Shown here piece after piece: positions 9,601 to 20,768 of a DNA stretch of 64,000 nucleotides (positions within the stretch are counted from its first letter, which is position 1; each line of letters starts with the position of its first letter). This DNA comes from Apostichopus japonicus. Taxonomy: Eukaryota; Echinodermata; Holothuroidea; Aspidochirotida; Stichopodidae. Position numbers and translations under genes: made by a program. The notes under the pieces were generated by a model. It worked only from the letters and a program-made list of their open reading frames with translations. It did no database searches and was not told where the DNA came from. Where the stretch lies: positions 40,430,111 through 40,494,110 of the forward strand of contig NC_092576.1 of assembly GCF_037975245.1 (NCBI RefSeq), read 5' to 3'.

Positions 9601-12204
9601 TACGATCTTCTGAAAGTAATTTCCTCGTTCAGTCATTACAATATCAAACTAGCACACAACATATGCGTAGTATACTATCAAGACTGAAAGAAAGAGATTA
9701 ATGGCATGTGAATGATAATTTAAATACATGAGTACTGCTTACATAATGATAATACCAACTATAAACCTATCAAAACAGTATATTAATAATAAGTACTAAT
9801 TAAACTGGCAATAAAGACGGCAGCTCTGAATTGTAAAATTATCTTACAGTAGGCATATTAGCTTATTTTCAAAATATTAGCATCTTAAACCTTTTAATTC
9901 ATGCATGTTGTTGTGAAATACGTTATATTTCTACTCCATCAATAGAAAATAAATCTGCAGTATTTTTGTAACGATTCTTAATAGGAAAAACATAATTATT
10001 TTATAATATTCCCCATGTGTGTGTATTTATATGACCATGTTTTTTTTTTTCAAGTGAACTTCTTTTCTAACCGTAGTTGATATTCCACAAAAAGATCGCA
10101 TCGCCAAAAAAAGGTGTCCAAACGACTGTATGATTTTTGTTGAAATAAAAACAAGCTTAGGACAATCAACAACTTCTGTAAATACAGACTTACACAATTT
10201 ATCATGTCAACTATCATCAAATGAGCGGTAAGCGATACCATTTCTCATTCCCATGTGAAGCAAACAATTAAGGCAGTTTGTGTTGAACGCAATGTGTCTT
10301 GACATTAAAAGGTATGAGCAATAATAAAAAGCAACAACAAAATTTAGAATTTATTGGGATGGAATTGAAATCCTCCGTGTTTTCATCCAGTAGAGTTTCC
10401 CATGCTGATATAAGATTTGCATTCAGTGGAAATTCGTACACGATTATGCATCGACTGCCTGGTAACATATTTTAAAATGGGGTACTTAAAATTAAATGTA
10501 ATGATATTAAGCACTTAGAGTAGAAAATACACAATAATGTGTACTTTCTAACGTAAAGGCTACACTATTAACTTGAGTTTTACTGGAAAATAGGAAGTTT
10601 GAACGTATGTACACTTCCAAAAATGAGCATTTCACTTGAATCACTTGAAGTGCTAAATCTCATTACAATCCTTTGACTATCAAATCGTTATCCTTACATC
10701 GCAACTCCTTTAAGTTCTGATATTTAAAATATTTCTTTTGTCGAAATACGATTCTTAACATCAATAAGCAACCAAACGTCTTTGTGCATTATTTGGAATA
10801 CTGAATCTATTTTAATTAGGCCTAATTAAATACATACTACTACGAGATGATGTCCCGTCGTCTATTCACAACATGTGAATTTGTTCTTACTTTATTGGTC
10901 ACTAAATGTCTGAAATAACATAGAGCACGAAATCCCAATTTAGGCTTCCTTACTTGCAGTTTTGGTTAAAAAAATATCCAATTCACTCATTCGCTCTTCT
11001 CATCAACTAGCAACCGATTTTATAACAACGTGGCTTATCGCTACAGAATAGATCAAACCTATTGTAGGACGTCCATAGTTTTAAACAATGGTTTTAATTT
11101 GCTACTAATTTCATAATTTAAATATTTTGTAACAAATTGTTCATTTACAGTATTAAGTATACAAACTCGTTGTTGATAAAATGTTCTTACCATAAGTTGT
11201 GTAGCTCACATCCAGCTGTTGTTCTGAGTAATAGCTTAAACCGCTACTATGACACGAAATATTTCCTGTTTCTTCGGCTGTTTGCAGTGAAAACCTTATC
11301 CTTGTGTCAAAAGTGGTGCCGTTCAAAATTGCATTGGTTGTAGTGTTGCTATCTGATGGTGATATTTCTTCATTATCCACCGCAATAGATAGATTCACTG
11401 CAGGTCTGCCACCAGTAGCGTAACATGATACAGGTATGGTTGTATTGTAAGGTATGTAAAGCGTATCTCCATTATCATGGTTTGAATGCCCGTCTACAGT
11501 CATAGATAAAGTCGGTGGAACTGATTTTGGCAAGAAACAATTTCAAAAGAAAGAAAATATTTGATAAGTAGGCACTTAATATGATGTTTAGTTATAGCAT
11601 GAAACAAAAACAAATGATTGAATATTAAGATATCATTTTTTCTCGTTTGGCGATATGTTATATCTGGTTGTTCTCTGGTTGAATTTATCTAGTATGTATA
11701 GTGCACAGTACTTAACAAGGACAACCGTTCCTTCAACCAGCAACCAGCAACCGCTCCATCATCTCTGCTTTAATAAGAAAAAGGAAACCTGAAAAATGAA
11801 AAATGACCTAGGAATGATAAATTGTGGTGACTTATTGACATACGTGAAAAGACAAACTATTACAAACCTTCAACGTCTAAGAAATACGTTGATAAAGTCT
11901 CGTAATTATTGATGCATTCGTACTTTCCAATATTCAGCAACGAGATCGGCTGGATGTATACTGACATATTTTGAAGCAAGTGCAAACTCTCATTCAACTC
12001 CCTACGCACTAATAGACCTTCAACAATTAGAAAGTCTTCTTGAAATTTCCAATAAATTGTGTCGTCTTCCTCAGTGTGACAAACATTAAGCAAAACAGAT
12101 CCATTTACCGCTGTTCGGTATGTATATACACTACCGGGAATTGCAGCATATGCCATGGTAAGGATAAGAACAACTTGAAGAGACACGTAGATAGTGGCTT
12201 CCAT
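368..12204 (-). CDS. Ig-domain receptor gene, four exons visible, 3' end outside window
   Basis: I join four minus-strand exons: 12204-11868, 11520-11191, 1334-1023 and 667-368. All three introns have GT-AG ends and all junctions are phase 1, as usual for extracellular Ig modules. The 426 codons seen begin with a signal peptide (MEATIYVSLQVVLILTMAYA), then one V-like Ig domain and three C-like Ig domains, each in its own exon. The three later domains begin with a related V-x-P strand (VPPTLS, VPPRMS, VFPQLY) and share a C-x(n)-(R/K)P strand B-C motif (GGRPAVNLS, DSKPKVNLSW, GARPTAVLS) that also occurs in the plus-strand Ig-NACHT gene (DSRPAVNSSW, GIRPKVALEW). The two genes are therefore probably paralogues. 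Several N-x-S/T sites fit an extracellular protein. The gene runs off the left edge, so its anchor and cytoplasmic part are unknown. The Ig calls are firm; joining all four exons across a 9.9-kb intron is inference from phase and order. Confidence 0.75.
668..1022 (-). other. Intron 3 of minus-strand Ig gene
   Basis: A 355-base intron with GT-AG ends in minus sense. I see no internal feature. Confidence 0.65.
1023..1334 (-). CDS. Exon 3 of minus-strand Ig gene: C-like Ig domain
   Basis: The acceptor is TACGCAG/TACC and the donor CTATG/GTAAGT, phase 1 at both ends. The module starts VPPRMSLKINE, has the first cysteine and core tryptophan in VITCFAWDSKPKVNLSW and the second cysteine in SISCYGNS. 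The open frame extends upstream of the acceptor through a C-rich tract, which I treat as intron. Confidence 0.8.
1740..2470 (+). pseudogene. Jockey/CR1-like reverse transcriptase relic, upstream part
   Basis: Conceptual translation in shifting frames gives reverse-transcriptase palm motifs: LLDLKKAFDAVNHE (motif A region) and ILDPLLFLIFINDLP (motif B, from a SILGPLLFxIFINDLP type). These are followed by a decayed active-site strand where YADD has become DIDDD, then DLKAVSDWMNTYKLILNAS and KYLGIWLDS. Several stops and frameshifts mean it cannot work. It belongs to the jockey/CR1 group of non-LTR retrotransposons, going by the INDLP block. The matching 3' part lies after a 1.6-kb interruption. 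Confidence 0.7.
2471..4074. other. 1.6-kb interruption inside the jockey/CR1-like relic
   Basis: This interval does not translate into retroelement protein, while matching RT-type sequence stops before it and resumes after it. It may be a younger insertion, or non-homologous sequence left by decay. It contains an inverted repeat (3390-3411 against 3561-3582), two TGACGTCA sites (near 2575 and 3840) and otherwise nothing recognisable. Its exact ends are not clear. Confidence 0.35.
3390..3582. repeat. Inverted repeat, 22-bp arms, about 150-bp spacer
   Basis: The left arm (3390-3411, CCCAATTGAAATTTGC...) matches the reverse complement of 3561-3582 with two mismatches in 22. The spacer shows nothing recognisable. 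It may be part of a degenerate foldback DNA element in the interrupting segment. Confidence 0.5.
4075..4718 (+). pseudogene. Jockey/CR1-like relic, 3' part and tail
   Basis: Translation gives TIYNALIVPHIDYRLPFG, then a block around RSFKFSGGRSWNSLP, typical of the C-terminal end of jockey/CR1-type RT proteins (thumb and tail). The 3' end holds ACTACCCTCATTAAATAATG and then an AATAAAAATAAA tail. Stops and frameshifts break the frame. It is in the same orientation as the upstream RT part at 1740-2470. Confidence 0.7.
4719..5699. repeat. Intronic DNA with diverged tandem duplication
   Basis: Two diverged copies of a segment of about 230 bp are recognisable at about 5131-5345 and 5363-5600, sharing TATGYCAACT, the CTATRTCACATACG block and ACTTGCASTTTAAGTTT. 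A third, weaker copy seems to lie near 10909-10970. The repeat shows no coding capacity and I do not recognise the family. Confidence 0.5.
6038..6957 (+). pseudogene. RTE endonuclease domain (EEP family), broken
   Basis: The frame contains the exonuclease-endonuclease-phosphatase signatures: NIATWNVRTL (N-terminal catalytic Asn), DVLGLAEVRW (metal-binding Glu), VVMGDFNAQIG (GDFN block), QIDFIAIR (ID block) and GSDHQLV (catalytic SDH). One TAG interrupts it near 6383 without a frame change, and a frameshift follows the SDHQLVRM block. The whole catalytic set is recognisable, so decay is moderate. Confidence 0.85.
6958..9010 (+). pseudogene. RTE reverse transcriptase domain, broken
   Basis: Reverse-transcriptase blocks appear in order across several frames: KKLKVGKAAGLDGTSGEM (fingers), WTQSEIITLPK, VDYSKAFDTVNH (motif A), GVRQGCIVSPLLFN (motif B), IRYADDTTLIA (motif C with intact YADD), FEYLGSMV and WSVALYGAESW. 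The C-terminal YGAESW...WVWRRMLQVSW block is characteristic of the RTE-like clade. Stops at 7889 and 8161 and several frame changes kill the frame; the last frame change, near 8880, follows a short AGGCC repeat. Confidence 0.85.
9051..11190. other. Intronic DNA, nothing recognised
   Basis: AT-rich sequence between the RTE relic and Ig exon 2 of the minus-strand gene. I see a possible third copy of the 5.1-5.6 kb repeat near 10.9 kb and no coding signal. Confidence 0.4.
11191..11520 (-). CDS. Exon 2 of minus-strand Ig gene: C-like Ig domain
   Basis: The acceptor is AATCAG/TTCC and the donor TATG/GTAAGA, both phase 1. The 110-residue module starts VPPTLSMTVDG and has paired cysteines in IPVSCYATGGRPAVNLS and GNISCHSSG. 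The core tryptophan position is occupied by isoleucine (LSIAV), a common variation in these domains. Three N-x-S/T sites are visible. It is most like the third-exon Ig of the plus-strand gene in the GRPAVN/SRPAVN stretch. Confidence 0.8.
11521..11867 (-). other. Intron 1 of minus-strand Ig gene
   Basis: A 347-base GT-AG intron between the leader/V-like exon and the second Ig exon. No internal feature seen. Confidence 0.7.
11868..12204 (-). CDS. Exon 1 of minus-strand Ig gene: signal peptide + V-like Ig domain
   Basis: The frame starts at the ATG at 12204 and gives a hydrophobic leader of about 20 residues ending in AYA. An in-frame ATG 12 codons upstream (12240) would put polar residues before the leader, so I prefer 12204. 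The Ig domain has its first cysteine in LLNVCHTEE, the core tryptophan in IYWKF and the classical F-strand signature IGKYEC. The exon ends after a single G (phase 1) at GAAG/GTTTGT. Confidence 0.8.
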
Positions 12205-12340
12205 GTTTCTTTCTGAAATAGTGTGTGACTCATTCAACATTGTCTAAGCATGGAATGTAACCATCTGTATAATTCTAACGAAGCTACATTATATTAACGT
12301 GTACAGTCACGTGTACTCACTAAGCTACGGATGCCGAGTA

Positions 12341-12350
12341 ATTTATATAG
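12341..12350 (-). promoter_or_regulatory. Candidate TATA box of minus-strand Ig gene
   Basis: In minus sense the sequence reads CTATATAAAT about 137 bases upstream of the chosen ATG, a plausible distance for a short 5' leader. AT-rich DNA produces such matches often, so this is only a candidate. A TGACGTCA element stands about 45 bases further upstream. Confidence 0.3.
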
Positions 12351-12393
12351 AAATGAACTGAAACAAGCCTATTCTTTTACGGATACTACTTAT

Positions 12394-12401
12394 TGACGTC
12401 A
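12394..12401. promoter_or_regulatory. Perfect CRE-like palindrome upstream of minus-strand Ig gene
   Basis: TGACGTCA, the consensus site for CREB/ATF-type bZIP factors, lies about 190 bases upstream of the ATG and upstream of the candidate TATA box. The plus-strand receptor gene has the same octamer about 590 bases upstream of its ATG. Occupancy is not shown by sequence. Confidence 0.35.
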
Positions 12402-15400
12402 CTATATAATTTTTTTGCTATTTTAAACCCCATTTCAAAGATGCTTCTGGTTCGGTTCCGTCTAGAGAGATACTTTTGAAGTTCGAGCAATGGACTTTGT
12501 TTGAAAAGAGATAGAACTTAAAAGGTGGAAGTAACTAATCGTTATTGGTATGAAGAACATTGCAATACATTGGTACCTAACGTGTGAAACATCAAATCGC
12601 AAGAAAACTCAGAATTTATGTTGGAATTAGCTCTATTGTGTAGTTTATTCTATCATTCAATCTGAGATGAAGGAAAATAATATATTTTATCTCTGTTAAT
12701 GCCACTTTATAATATAACGTGATGTAAAAAAAACATATGCATTACGGCTGATATAGTTACGAATGCCTAAAATATTCCCTCTTCACTTGTATACTAAAAA
12801 AAGCAAGTCCTCATTTTGCGTAACAAAATGGAAAATAAGAAACAAAATCTTCAGAGTAGAAGCTCACACTTTAATCAAACGTGAAAAGTGCCCAAAAAAA
12901 ATAGCCTTATCAATCACCATTTGTTCACCAGGAATGTAGTATGCAGAGCATGTGTGTTACGTTACTGCACATACTGCACATACAATGCCTATGCACCTAC
13001 GAGTCGTGTAAGTCTCTCTGCTAACAGAAGAGTTCATTTAAGAAAGATGTGTGAATGTAGTGCTCGGTCATTGTCGTCGTCTTTTCAGACTCTGAAGATA
13101 ACGATTGTTGTCAATTTTTTAAAAGAGGTTATTCAACAATTTGATGAACGCAAGTGGTCGAGTCAGTCAGACTCAAATAGGCTAGCCTAATAGCCGACAC
13201 TAGCATGCAGTATCATGTGTAGTAATGTGTACGGTCATTAGCCAGAATAATGCTATAATGAAGTGTCACGGATTCTTTGCAGAGAGCAGTCGACAAGTGC
13301 GTAAAGAAGGACAGAGAGAGTATATGAGTTTTAAATAGTGAAATATAATTATAGCAACAACAACAAATTAATTTAAGTTAGAATTATCTTTCTGTATAAT
13401 CTCTTAAGGTTCACGTCCATTTCGTATCTACTCTATATGGTTCCATTCAGCCTCGTCTTCACTTGGCCTCAATATATTTCTTCCCTCCTAGGATGTCTCA
13501 ATATGAGAGTCGGTTTTCGGCCTAAGTATTTACGTTCTCTTTCTTTCTTTATGTCTCGTTCAGCTTGTATTTTCCTTCCCCTTGCCTCTTTTGTCAAGGT
13601 TTTGCTTGCGTTCGGTTAAAGCCCGAGACAGAAAAAGGAAAATGCCCGTGGCTATGCGGTACTAATATACTGCTTGTGCCGAATTCCGATACTATGTTAA
13701 TAATATATTATAACGTAACGCTTAAGGATGCACACAACCATGGCTAAATAATTAGCATCCAAATAAATCAACACGCAAAGCAATCAATAAATCATATAGG
13801 TTTTTTTCTAGATCGTGAAACAATTGTCAAATTGTAATTTCAGTGTCATTTTAGTTGCATAATGCAATTTAAAGATAGTTAAATAATTCATTATAATTCC
13901 CCGGTTACAGTGACGTGACCAGACTAGCGATCACAAAGACCAAATGGTTACGTCACTACGAAAACGTGCTACTTTTCAGTGATGTATATTCGCCACAAGT
14001 AGCTACGAAATATATCGCATGCATTACAAAGGTACACTAAGTGAAATATCGTATTAGTACACGTACTGTTAACGTACACGATCGATCAGAGCAATCGCTG
14101 CAACGTTGACAATAAACCACCAAAATATAGTATTTTGGACATATCGAAGGCGGGGGGAGGGGGAGGAGGGGGGTGTGGGGTTGTACAACCGGTTCGCCAG
14201 ACAGTAAAAAGACACACTACGCGAGCGAGGAAGGTAAGTGGTTAACGTAACTGTTACATTTAGCTAACTCCGTGTTTGTGCAAAAAAAAAAATGAATTAA
14301 ACGTTCACAACACTGGCGTGCACATGATTTCAAAGTTGATGGGGGGAAGAATTCAAATTCAACCTTAACATGTCAAGTGCTGAACGTCTTTGAATGGCCT
14401 GGGGCGAATGACGCATGTTATAAACTTAGGATGCGGATTTCCATTGGATCATTGGAGCAAACGCTTATGTAGCACCCAGACCCAAACCGCCCCCTCCCCC
14501 TTCACCAAAAGAAGAGTATAATTCTGAGGTGATATTTAGGTCCATTTGAGTAGCTCTTAAGGCAATATATTGCTAATCAATAATACTAAACTTAGAAATT
14601 CCCCCTATTGGTTTGAAAAGTGACTTGGATCTTTATGGGAGGGTCAGACGCAAATAGAATAGTTTATAGGGAAGGGATGCTGATGTGGGGTCATTGACTC
14701 CGGCCCCATATGGGGGTCACCAAAGAGAAAAAAATGTTAACAGAAAAGTTAAATGATTTATTCTTTAGACATCTATAAACTATCGTTTAGGTCCTCATGA
14801 CATAACTCTAAACTAAAGGTTGTGCTAATAAATAATAATCAAAACAAAATTTCCTCGTACTGATTTAGTCAGGCGCGTTTACCCCTGTGAGGCTGACGGA
14901 GGAGATTGGGGGTCCTATCACAGAAATATTAACCATTTAAAAGTCAAATGGTAAATTCTGATTCCAATCTAGAATATATGTTTGTGTGAGTTTGATATAG
15001 GTGTATGTATTACGGGAGGGGGGGGGCACGAATGATTATTTGGATTATAGTATTGCAGAATTGAAGACGATTGTTGCAGTTCAAAACGCATCTGTTAAAC
15101 GATATATTTTCACAGGTGGATCGGAATTCTCATATGTGCGATATGATATATTAATTCATTACTAATTGTCATCAGTATACATTTCATTCAAAGACATAGA
15201 AAGTCAAGTGATAGTTTTGTTGAAACTAAAACAACTGACATTTCTCTGGTAGTGGCTTGTAAAGAACACTATGAGAAGGAACACACGTGCTGTAGGGTAG
15301 TTCGCTATAAAGGAAAACACATCTTTTAATGTTTATTAAACGGTTATACATTATATATATTCGTTTTAAACTACATTTGTATTTTTTTAAATCGAAGTTA

Positions 15401-18400
15401 AATTAAGCAATTAAAGGTATAACTTCGATAATAACATAATATAATTAAATCGAAAGATGATCGTCCCTTTCGTTCGTTTATGAAGGTTACTTTGTAGCAT
15501 ACAATAGTTCCCCTTATTTAAGTAAGCTTCTTTGTTTAGTGTTGTTAGCTTACATTTGCATTGTATCGATCAGAGCCCTGCAGGAAAACTTTTACTGCTG
15601 GCATCTGGGACCACTTTGATCATTACAAAGTGTAATTAAAACGCACGAATAATAGAATGTTTACGTTCCAATCATATATGTGACACAAAAAACAAACAAT
15701 AATATAAGAGTAATTAAAAACGAATATTTGTTTACATGTTAACATGTTACTTGAGTCATTAAGCCGGTATAATGAGGTAAAGTTTGCGCCATAGGTTAAT
15801 TTCTCGATATTAACAAAACTGACCGACGAAAACTTCCACATTTATGTATGTTTCCTTTTGTCCCTTCGGTATCAGAAACGTCACGCTTCATATGATTAAG
15901 TTTGTGCTGCTAAAATTACCCTCATAAGTCACGTTCAGCCTTTGATCTGTCTGTTTTATTCTTCCCAAGTGGTATACTACCGCCGACTCCATCGCAAAAC
16001 TCATTGATGGCGCACTTCATTTTTATTCCGTAGACTCTGCATGCTACGACATCAGGTATATACATATTTTGCTAACTTTTTATCTGCAATTGTAAATTGT
16101 AGCAATAATTGCCCATAACTTCAGGAGAGAATAAAGTGGAAATTAAAATTATCTGAATTTTGAAAATGCATATTCAGAAGAGGCATCGCATCACCATCAA
16201 AAAGTATACATCTTGGTATATGTAAGCACATGGCATAGGGTCAAATGGCTTGCAAATACTATACTCTAAGATACCATGCCTACAGATGAGAGAAGAGAAG
16301 GCATACAAATGAAGAGATCAGGGAAACATTAAGAGGCCTTGACTCATTTTAAAATACCCTAACCAATGACATAAAAGTTTAATGGTTTGTCTCGATTTTT
16401 AAGAACCTGGCTAAAGAGGCAAATGAGAGAATTCGATTGGAAATTTGAAGGGAATTTAAAAAAAAAAAAAATAGTATTTCCCTTACTTATGTCGTATAAT
16501 TTTCTTTAACTACATTTTTTATTTGGTTTGAAAAAATGGATCATATTGATAAAGACAATGATCTTGAGAGAAATAACTTGCTTGAATCCTTCATTTGAAA
16601 AATATTAATGATAAAAAATTGATGCAGTTGTTAAGTGAATGAAATTGCAATGAAGCACATTTGTCAAATGTATAATGCAAAGAATAGAAGGTTGAAATTA
16701 AGTAAAATTTACAATGTGATGGTTATGACGTTTTGAATTTTGCACCATTAATAGCATGTAATATATGCCGTCGAACTAGATCAGCTAAATGCTAAATGGT
16801 ATGAACTGATATACAATGTTATTAGCCATGACACTACTCCAAGGCTAGGAAAACATTAATCAAGATTCTGAAGCTAAGAAAATAATTTTTACGAAAACAA
16901 ACAATGATCATATTTGTTGGTCTACTTAAATTTGCAGCCAAGTTTACCAATTAATTCAACAATGTATACTGACATTATTACTTAGTTTTCCTTTTTTAGC
17001 TTTTTGAAATGTTAATCTTTGTTGACTTATTCTTTAATATAATATTGAGAGTACTTTTATCAGCTGTAATATAAATGAATCTGATACCATCACCTCATTT
17101 TAATTACATATAACATTATAAAAATTAGCTATTGATAATTAAGATTTTAAAAGTTGAATCTTCCTAAAATATTGATCAAAATTATGCTAGTATTTCCATT
17201 GTAACAAAATCATAATAAATTATAGGTTATATATTTGTAGTAAATACATCATGTCGCTAAAATATAGTTAATAACAAAAAGGAAAATACATAATCACGCC
17301 ATTTCTGTGATTATGAACACGTTTTTATCTATTCACCAACATGGTTTGCCGCGCTTCTTTTCCGGGAATAATACGTGTTTATGTTCGTTTTCGCTTTATC
17401 GTCACAACTTCTCCTTTCCCGTTTAAATCGTGCTTCATGCTTGTCTAATGGTTTGTCGATAGATACCATACTGTAGCATATGCCTATTAAAAGCCCTATT
17501 GACATACAAACCAAATCACAAAAGTAATGTAGTCTCTGAGCCTAAATAGAAGTTTTCACTAGCTAAATGCTACCCAACACTTTATAGCTGACAAGTTAGC
17601 CTTTCATGGCACATTCAATTATTTGTATCATGAATGTTAGGATGTTTTGCTACGAGAGCCTGATGTATTTGTCATTTTTAAACAAACTTCTATACTCAGT
17701 AGGAAACAATTTTTGTAAGCTGCTCCTGGGGAGGCATATAGAGATCCTCAATTGAACCAATGTTTGCACCACATGTACTTCAACTTATGTTCTTTAACAT
17801 GCTAGCCACAAACAACCCGATCCTGATTGATAATATATCAAAGATGCTTTCTCCTACTGCCCTTTGGCACTTTTCGTGAAGGAGAACATATTAGCGGCTT
17901 GATGTAGACTCTTATAGCAGTATGCCACTTTAAATGACATATTTTTTTCAATATTGAAGTGATACTTTTTGCAGTCGTCACAATATAAAAATGAACGGAA
18001 TTGTATGCAATTATCATTTTAGTTCCGTAAAGATGTATTTTCAGAGATTTCAATATGCACTGTGCACACTGTGTAATACACACATGGGCTAAAATTGTGT
18101 TAGCATTAACCAGGTCTATATCTGCAACAACACTCTCAGTCACAAAGTTTGATTAGATGACCAATTCGGGTGCATTTATGATTCTTCCAGGTTGTATTGG
18201 TATCCCTGATCATATTCTACTTGGTCTGGATTACCCTACATGCATCCTACATCCAGCAAAGGTCAGCAGGGCGGGCTTTTTCGTCCCTGGCTCTGAAGAG
18301 TTTTGAAATGCTTTTGTTTAGCTCAGCTGATTCCTCTCAAACTGACTTTGAGAACATACCTCAATGTATTTCTGAACTGTTTGGAACATGGTAAACTGAT

Positions 18401-19525
18401 ATTGCATGTCATTCTAGTGCAACTGTTATGTTGCGAAGAATAAAAGAAGAGAGTTGAAAGTGTTCTTTTCAAAAACTGGATCATCGGGATTTGTAAACAA
18501 CAGCCTCATTGTAACGGTATTTACAATACTCTAAAATGATATCTAGATATATTATTCATCCAGTCCAGTTAAAGGTTGTACATAGGTTGTTGCATTGCTT
18601 TTAAGACAGTTATATGAGAAAAGATGTGGATAGGGGGTTATATTTCAAGATAAAACATTCAAATTTATTGCTCGGCAAAGAGCAACACTGACAAATTACC
18701 TTATTCTCAATTGGCAGGCAAGTACTGGTTCTGTAGTTACTAGAGTATATCTCCCATGGGAGCATCAGGGTATCTCTTTCTGCTGTCAGAGTTGTTGGGG
18801 ATGTGCTGATACCTCATCTAACCAGTGGAGTCCATTGATACTACATCCATGCAAACGGTAAAGCTGTGAATGCTGAGGACTCAGCACATCAACTTTCTCT
18901 GAAAATTTACAAAACAACAGAAATGTAATGACAGTGAGTAGGCCCAAACAGCCATTACTGTATATATGCAGAAGCAGAAAATGGCATTATAACTTTAGGA
19001 GAGTATTCGCTAAATGTGAATGAAAACATTCTCTGTACAGGTATTAACACTTAGCAGCCACTCCACTTAGGTTAATAGACCTCATACAATGTTGTGCTAC
19101 CGCTTATTTAGACATAGTCTAGGCTATACTAACATTATAGTCATTATAACCTTGAAGCCTAACTACTATTACAGGTTATGCATGTATTGAACTAAGTTTT
19201 TCCCTTAGTTTAACACCAGTTGCTTCCAATGTTCAAAAAAAAAAAAACATAACATATGATTGACATCTACTTAAGGTACACAAAGATGTCAAATTTCACT
19301 AAACGTATATGGTTGGCCACAGCCAAAATTCGGGGAGTTAAGCTGACATAAAATTTGAATTAATGCTGACATAAATTCGAATTAATCATAACATCAATTC
19401 CATTATGTGTAGACATTAATTCTTAGCGAATCAGGAGGCAGTTTTTTATGTCTACATTTAAAAAGATTTGATATGGACATAACTTCGAATTCAAGCAGAC
19501 ATATATTTAATAAAAACTCTAAATT
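12402..19525. other. Intergenic DNA without recognised genes
   Basis: This AT-rich stretch has no exon with supporting splice sites and domain similarity. A G-rich tract at 14152-14180 is listed separately. Short open frames here have no recognisable motifs and I take them as chance. Confidence 0.5.
14152..14180 (+). other. G-rich tract with quadruplex potential
   Basis: Four or more runs of at least three G occur in 29 bases, separated by one or two bases, which fits the G-quadruplex pattern. It lies in intergenic DNA about 2 kb upstream of the minus-strand Ig gene. It may equally be a poly-purine terminal tract of a decayed DNA element. Confidence 0.45.
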
Positions 19526-20440
19526 AGGTATTTTATTCGTTTACCTACAGAAAACTACAACATGCTGAATTTGGAGTTGACGTTTTGATTTAATTGCATG
19601 GGGGAATATACTTTCCACTTAGTTTGCGAGTGAATCAATTATTTTCAACATAAACAATCATTGATATATTTAACTTTAAGGTACGTAAGTTAGTCCCCTC
19701 TCTGATGTCGCAGTATGTCATATTTGAATTAATAATTCGAAAACAATGTTAAGATCGGATTATTATTGGTTTGCAGGTTTTAGAGCGGAATGTGTGTGTG
19801 TTGAATCTACACTATTTAAACAAATATTACACTTCTAGAAGAGCACTAGTGTTGCCAATATCATTGTTGCAATGCATTTCATGAACTAGGGAGTAGGATG
19901 CAATATGGCCATATTTGACTACAATCCCAGTCACATATTTTTTACTTGCTAAGAAGCCTAGACATCTCACTATTTCAATGAAGAACCTGAGTTACGTATT
20001 TTAAACGTTAATCTACAAAACACTACAACATGCTTAATTTGAAGTTGACGTTTGTTTCAATTGCATGGGGCTACATACTTTCAACACTACCGCAAGTGAA
20101 CCAGCTATTTCAACACAATCAAGAAGTGATATCTATAACTTTAGGGTACACCAGTAAGACACACATTGTCATTCATCGAATAGCCCCTGTCTGCTGTCGC
20201 AGTTTACCAGATTTGAATTGATAAATTCCTGTTAGATTGAGAGAAAATGTTAACACGGGATTGTAATAGGTTTGCAGGTTGCAGAGTGAAATATGTGTGT
20301 TAAAACTGCACTATACAAATATAATGTCATGCTTCTAGATGCGTACTAATGTTATCAATACCATTATTGCAATGTGTTTCATGAACTAGGGAATAAGATG
20401 CAATGTGGCATATTGATTACATTCCCAGTCACATGTTACT
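19526..20440. repeat. Tandem duplication, two copies of 0.42-0.45 kb
   Basis: Copies at about 19526-19940 and 19993-20440 share long blocks such as ACTACAACATGCT, the ATTGCATGGGG block, TTTGCAGGTT, TTTCATGAACTAGGGA and CCCAGTCACAT. Identity is moderate, so the duplication is old. No coding function is apparent. Confidence 0.75.
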
Positions 20441-20633
20441 CATCTCGGGAATGAAACAAAATTTGCAGAATGCCTCTGAAATGAGTCAAGTTCAATTGAT
20501 CTTCGGTAAATAAAAGTCATTTGTTACTGCTTTGAACGTATTCAATGTATGAACTTGAACACTAAACTTTGCTTTTTTTGTGTGATTTAGTCTTCAAATC
20601 ATTGATCTTCAGAATTTGTGGTAGCAAACAGAA

Positions 20634-20768
20634 TACGTGGGACAACGGTGAGGCGTAACACTATCCGTTGAACGTTTGAAAATAGCAGACTGTACATATG
20701 TACGTGGGGAAAACGGTGAGATGTAATACTATACGTTGAGCATTTGAAAACAGCAGACTGTACGTATG
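20634..20768. repeat. Two-copy tandem repeat of about 68 bp
   Basis: Units at 20634-20700 and 20701-20768 share TACGTGGG, ACGGTGAG and GCAGACTGTAC blocks, with a few substitutions. It directly follows the 0.45-kb duplication. Confidence 0.7.

Larger units (their letters stand above)
1335..11190 (-). other. Intron 2 of minus-strand Ig gene, loaded with retroelements
   Basis: This 9.86-kb intron separates two Ig exons of matching phase. It contains two plus-strand non-LTR retrotransposon relics, listed separately, both lying antisense to the host gene. No further Ig exon was found in either strand of the interval; a faint resemblance near 10.4 kb was rejected. Confidence 0.6.

Noticed and set aside
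10268-10468. Minus-strand frame with EFPLNANL resembling EFPLNQSY of Ig exon 3
   Set aside because: The match is a few residues only. There is no paired cysteine pattern, no core tryptophan in context and no splice sites of the right phase.
18190-18300. IPDHILLGLDYPT, reminiscent of the LLG(L/T)D block of retroviral-type proteases
   Set aside because: Only one short block is visible, with no catalytic DTG/DSG motif and no neighbouring RT or integrase.
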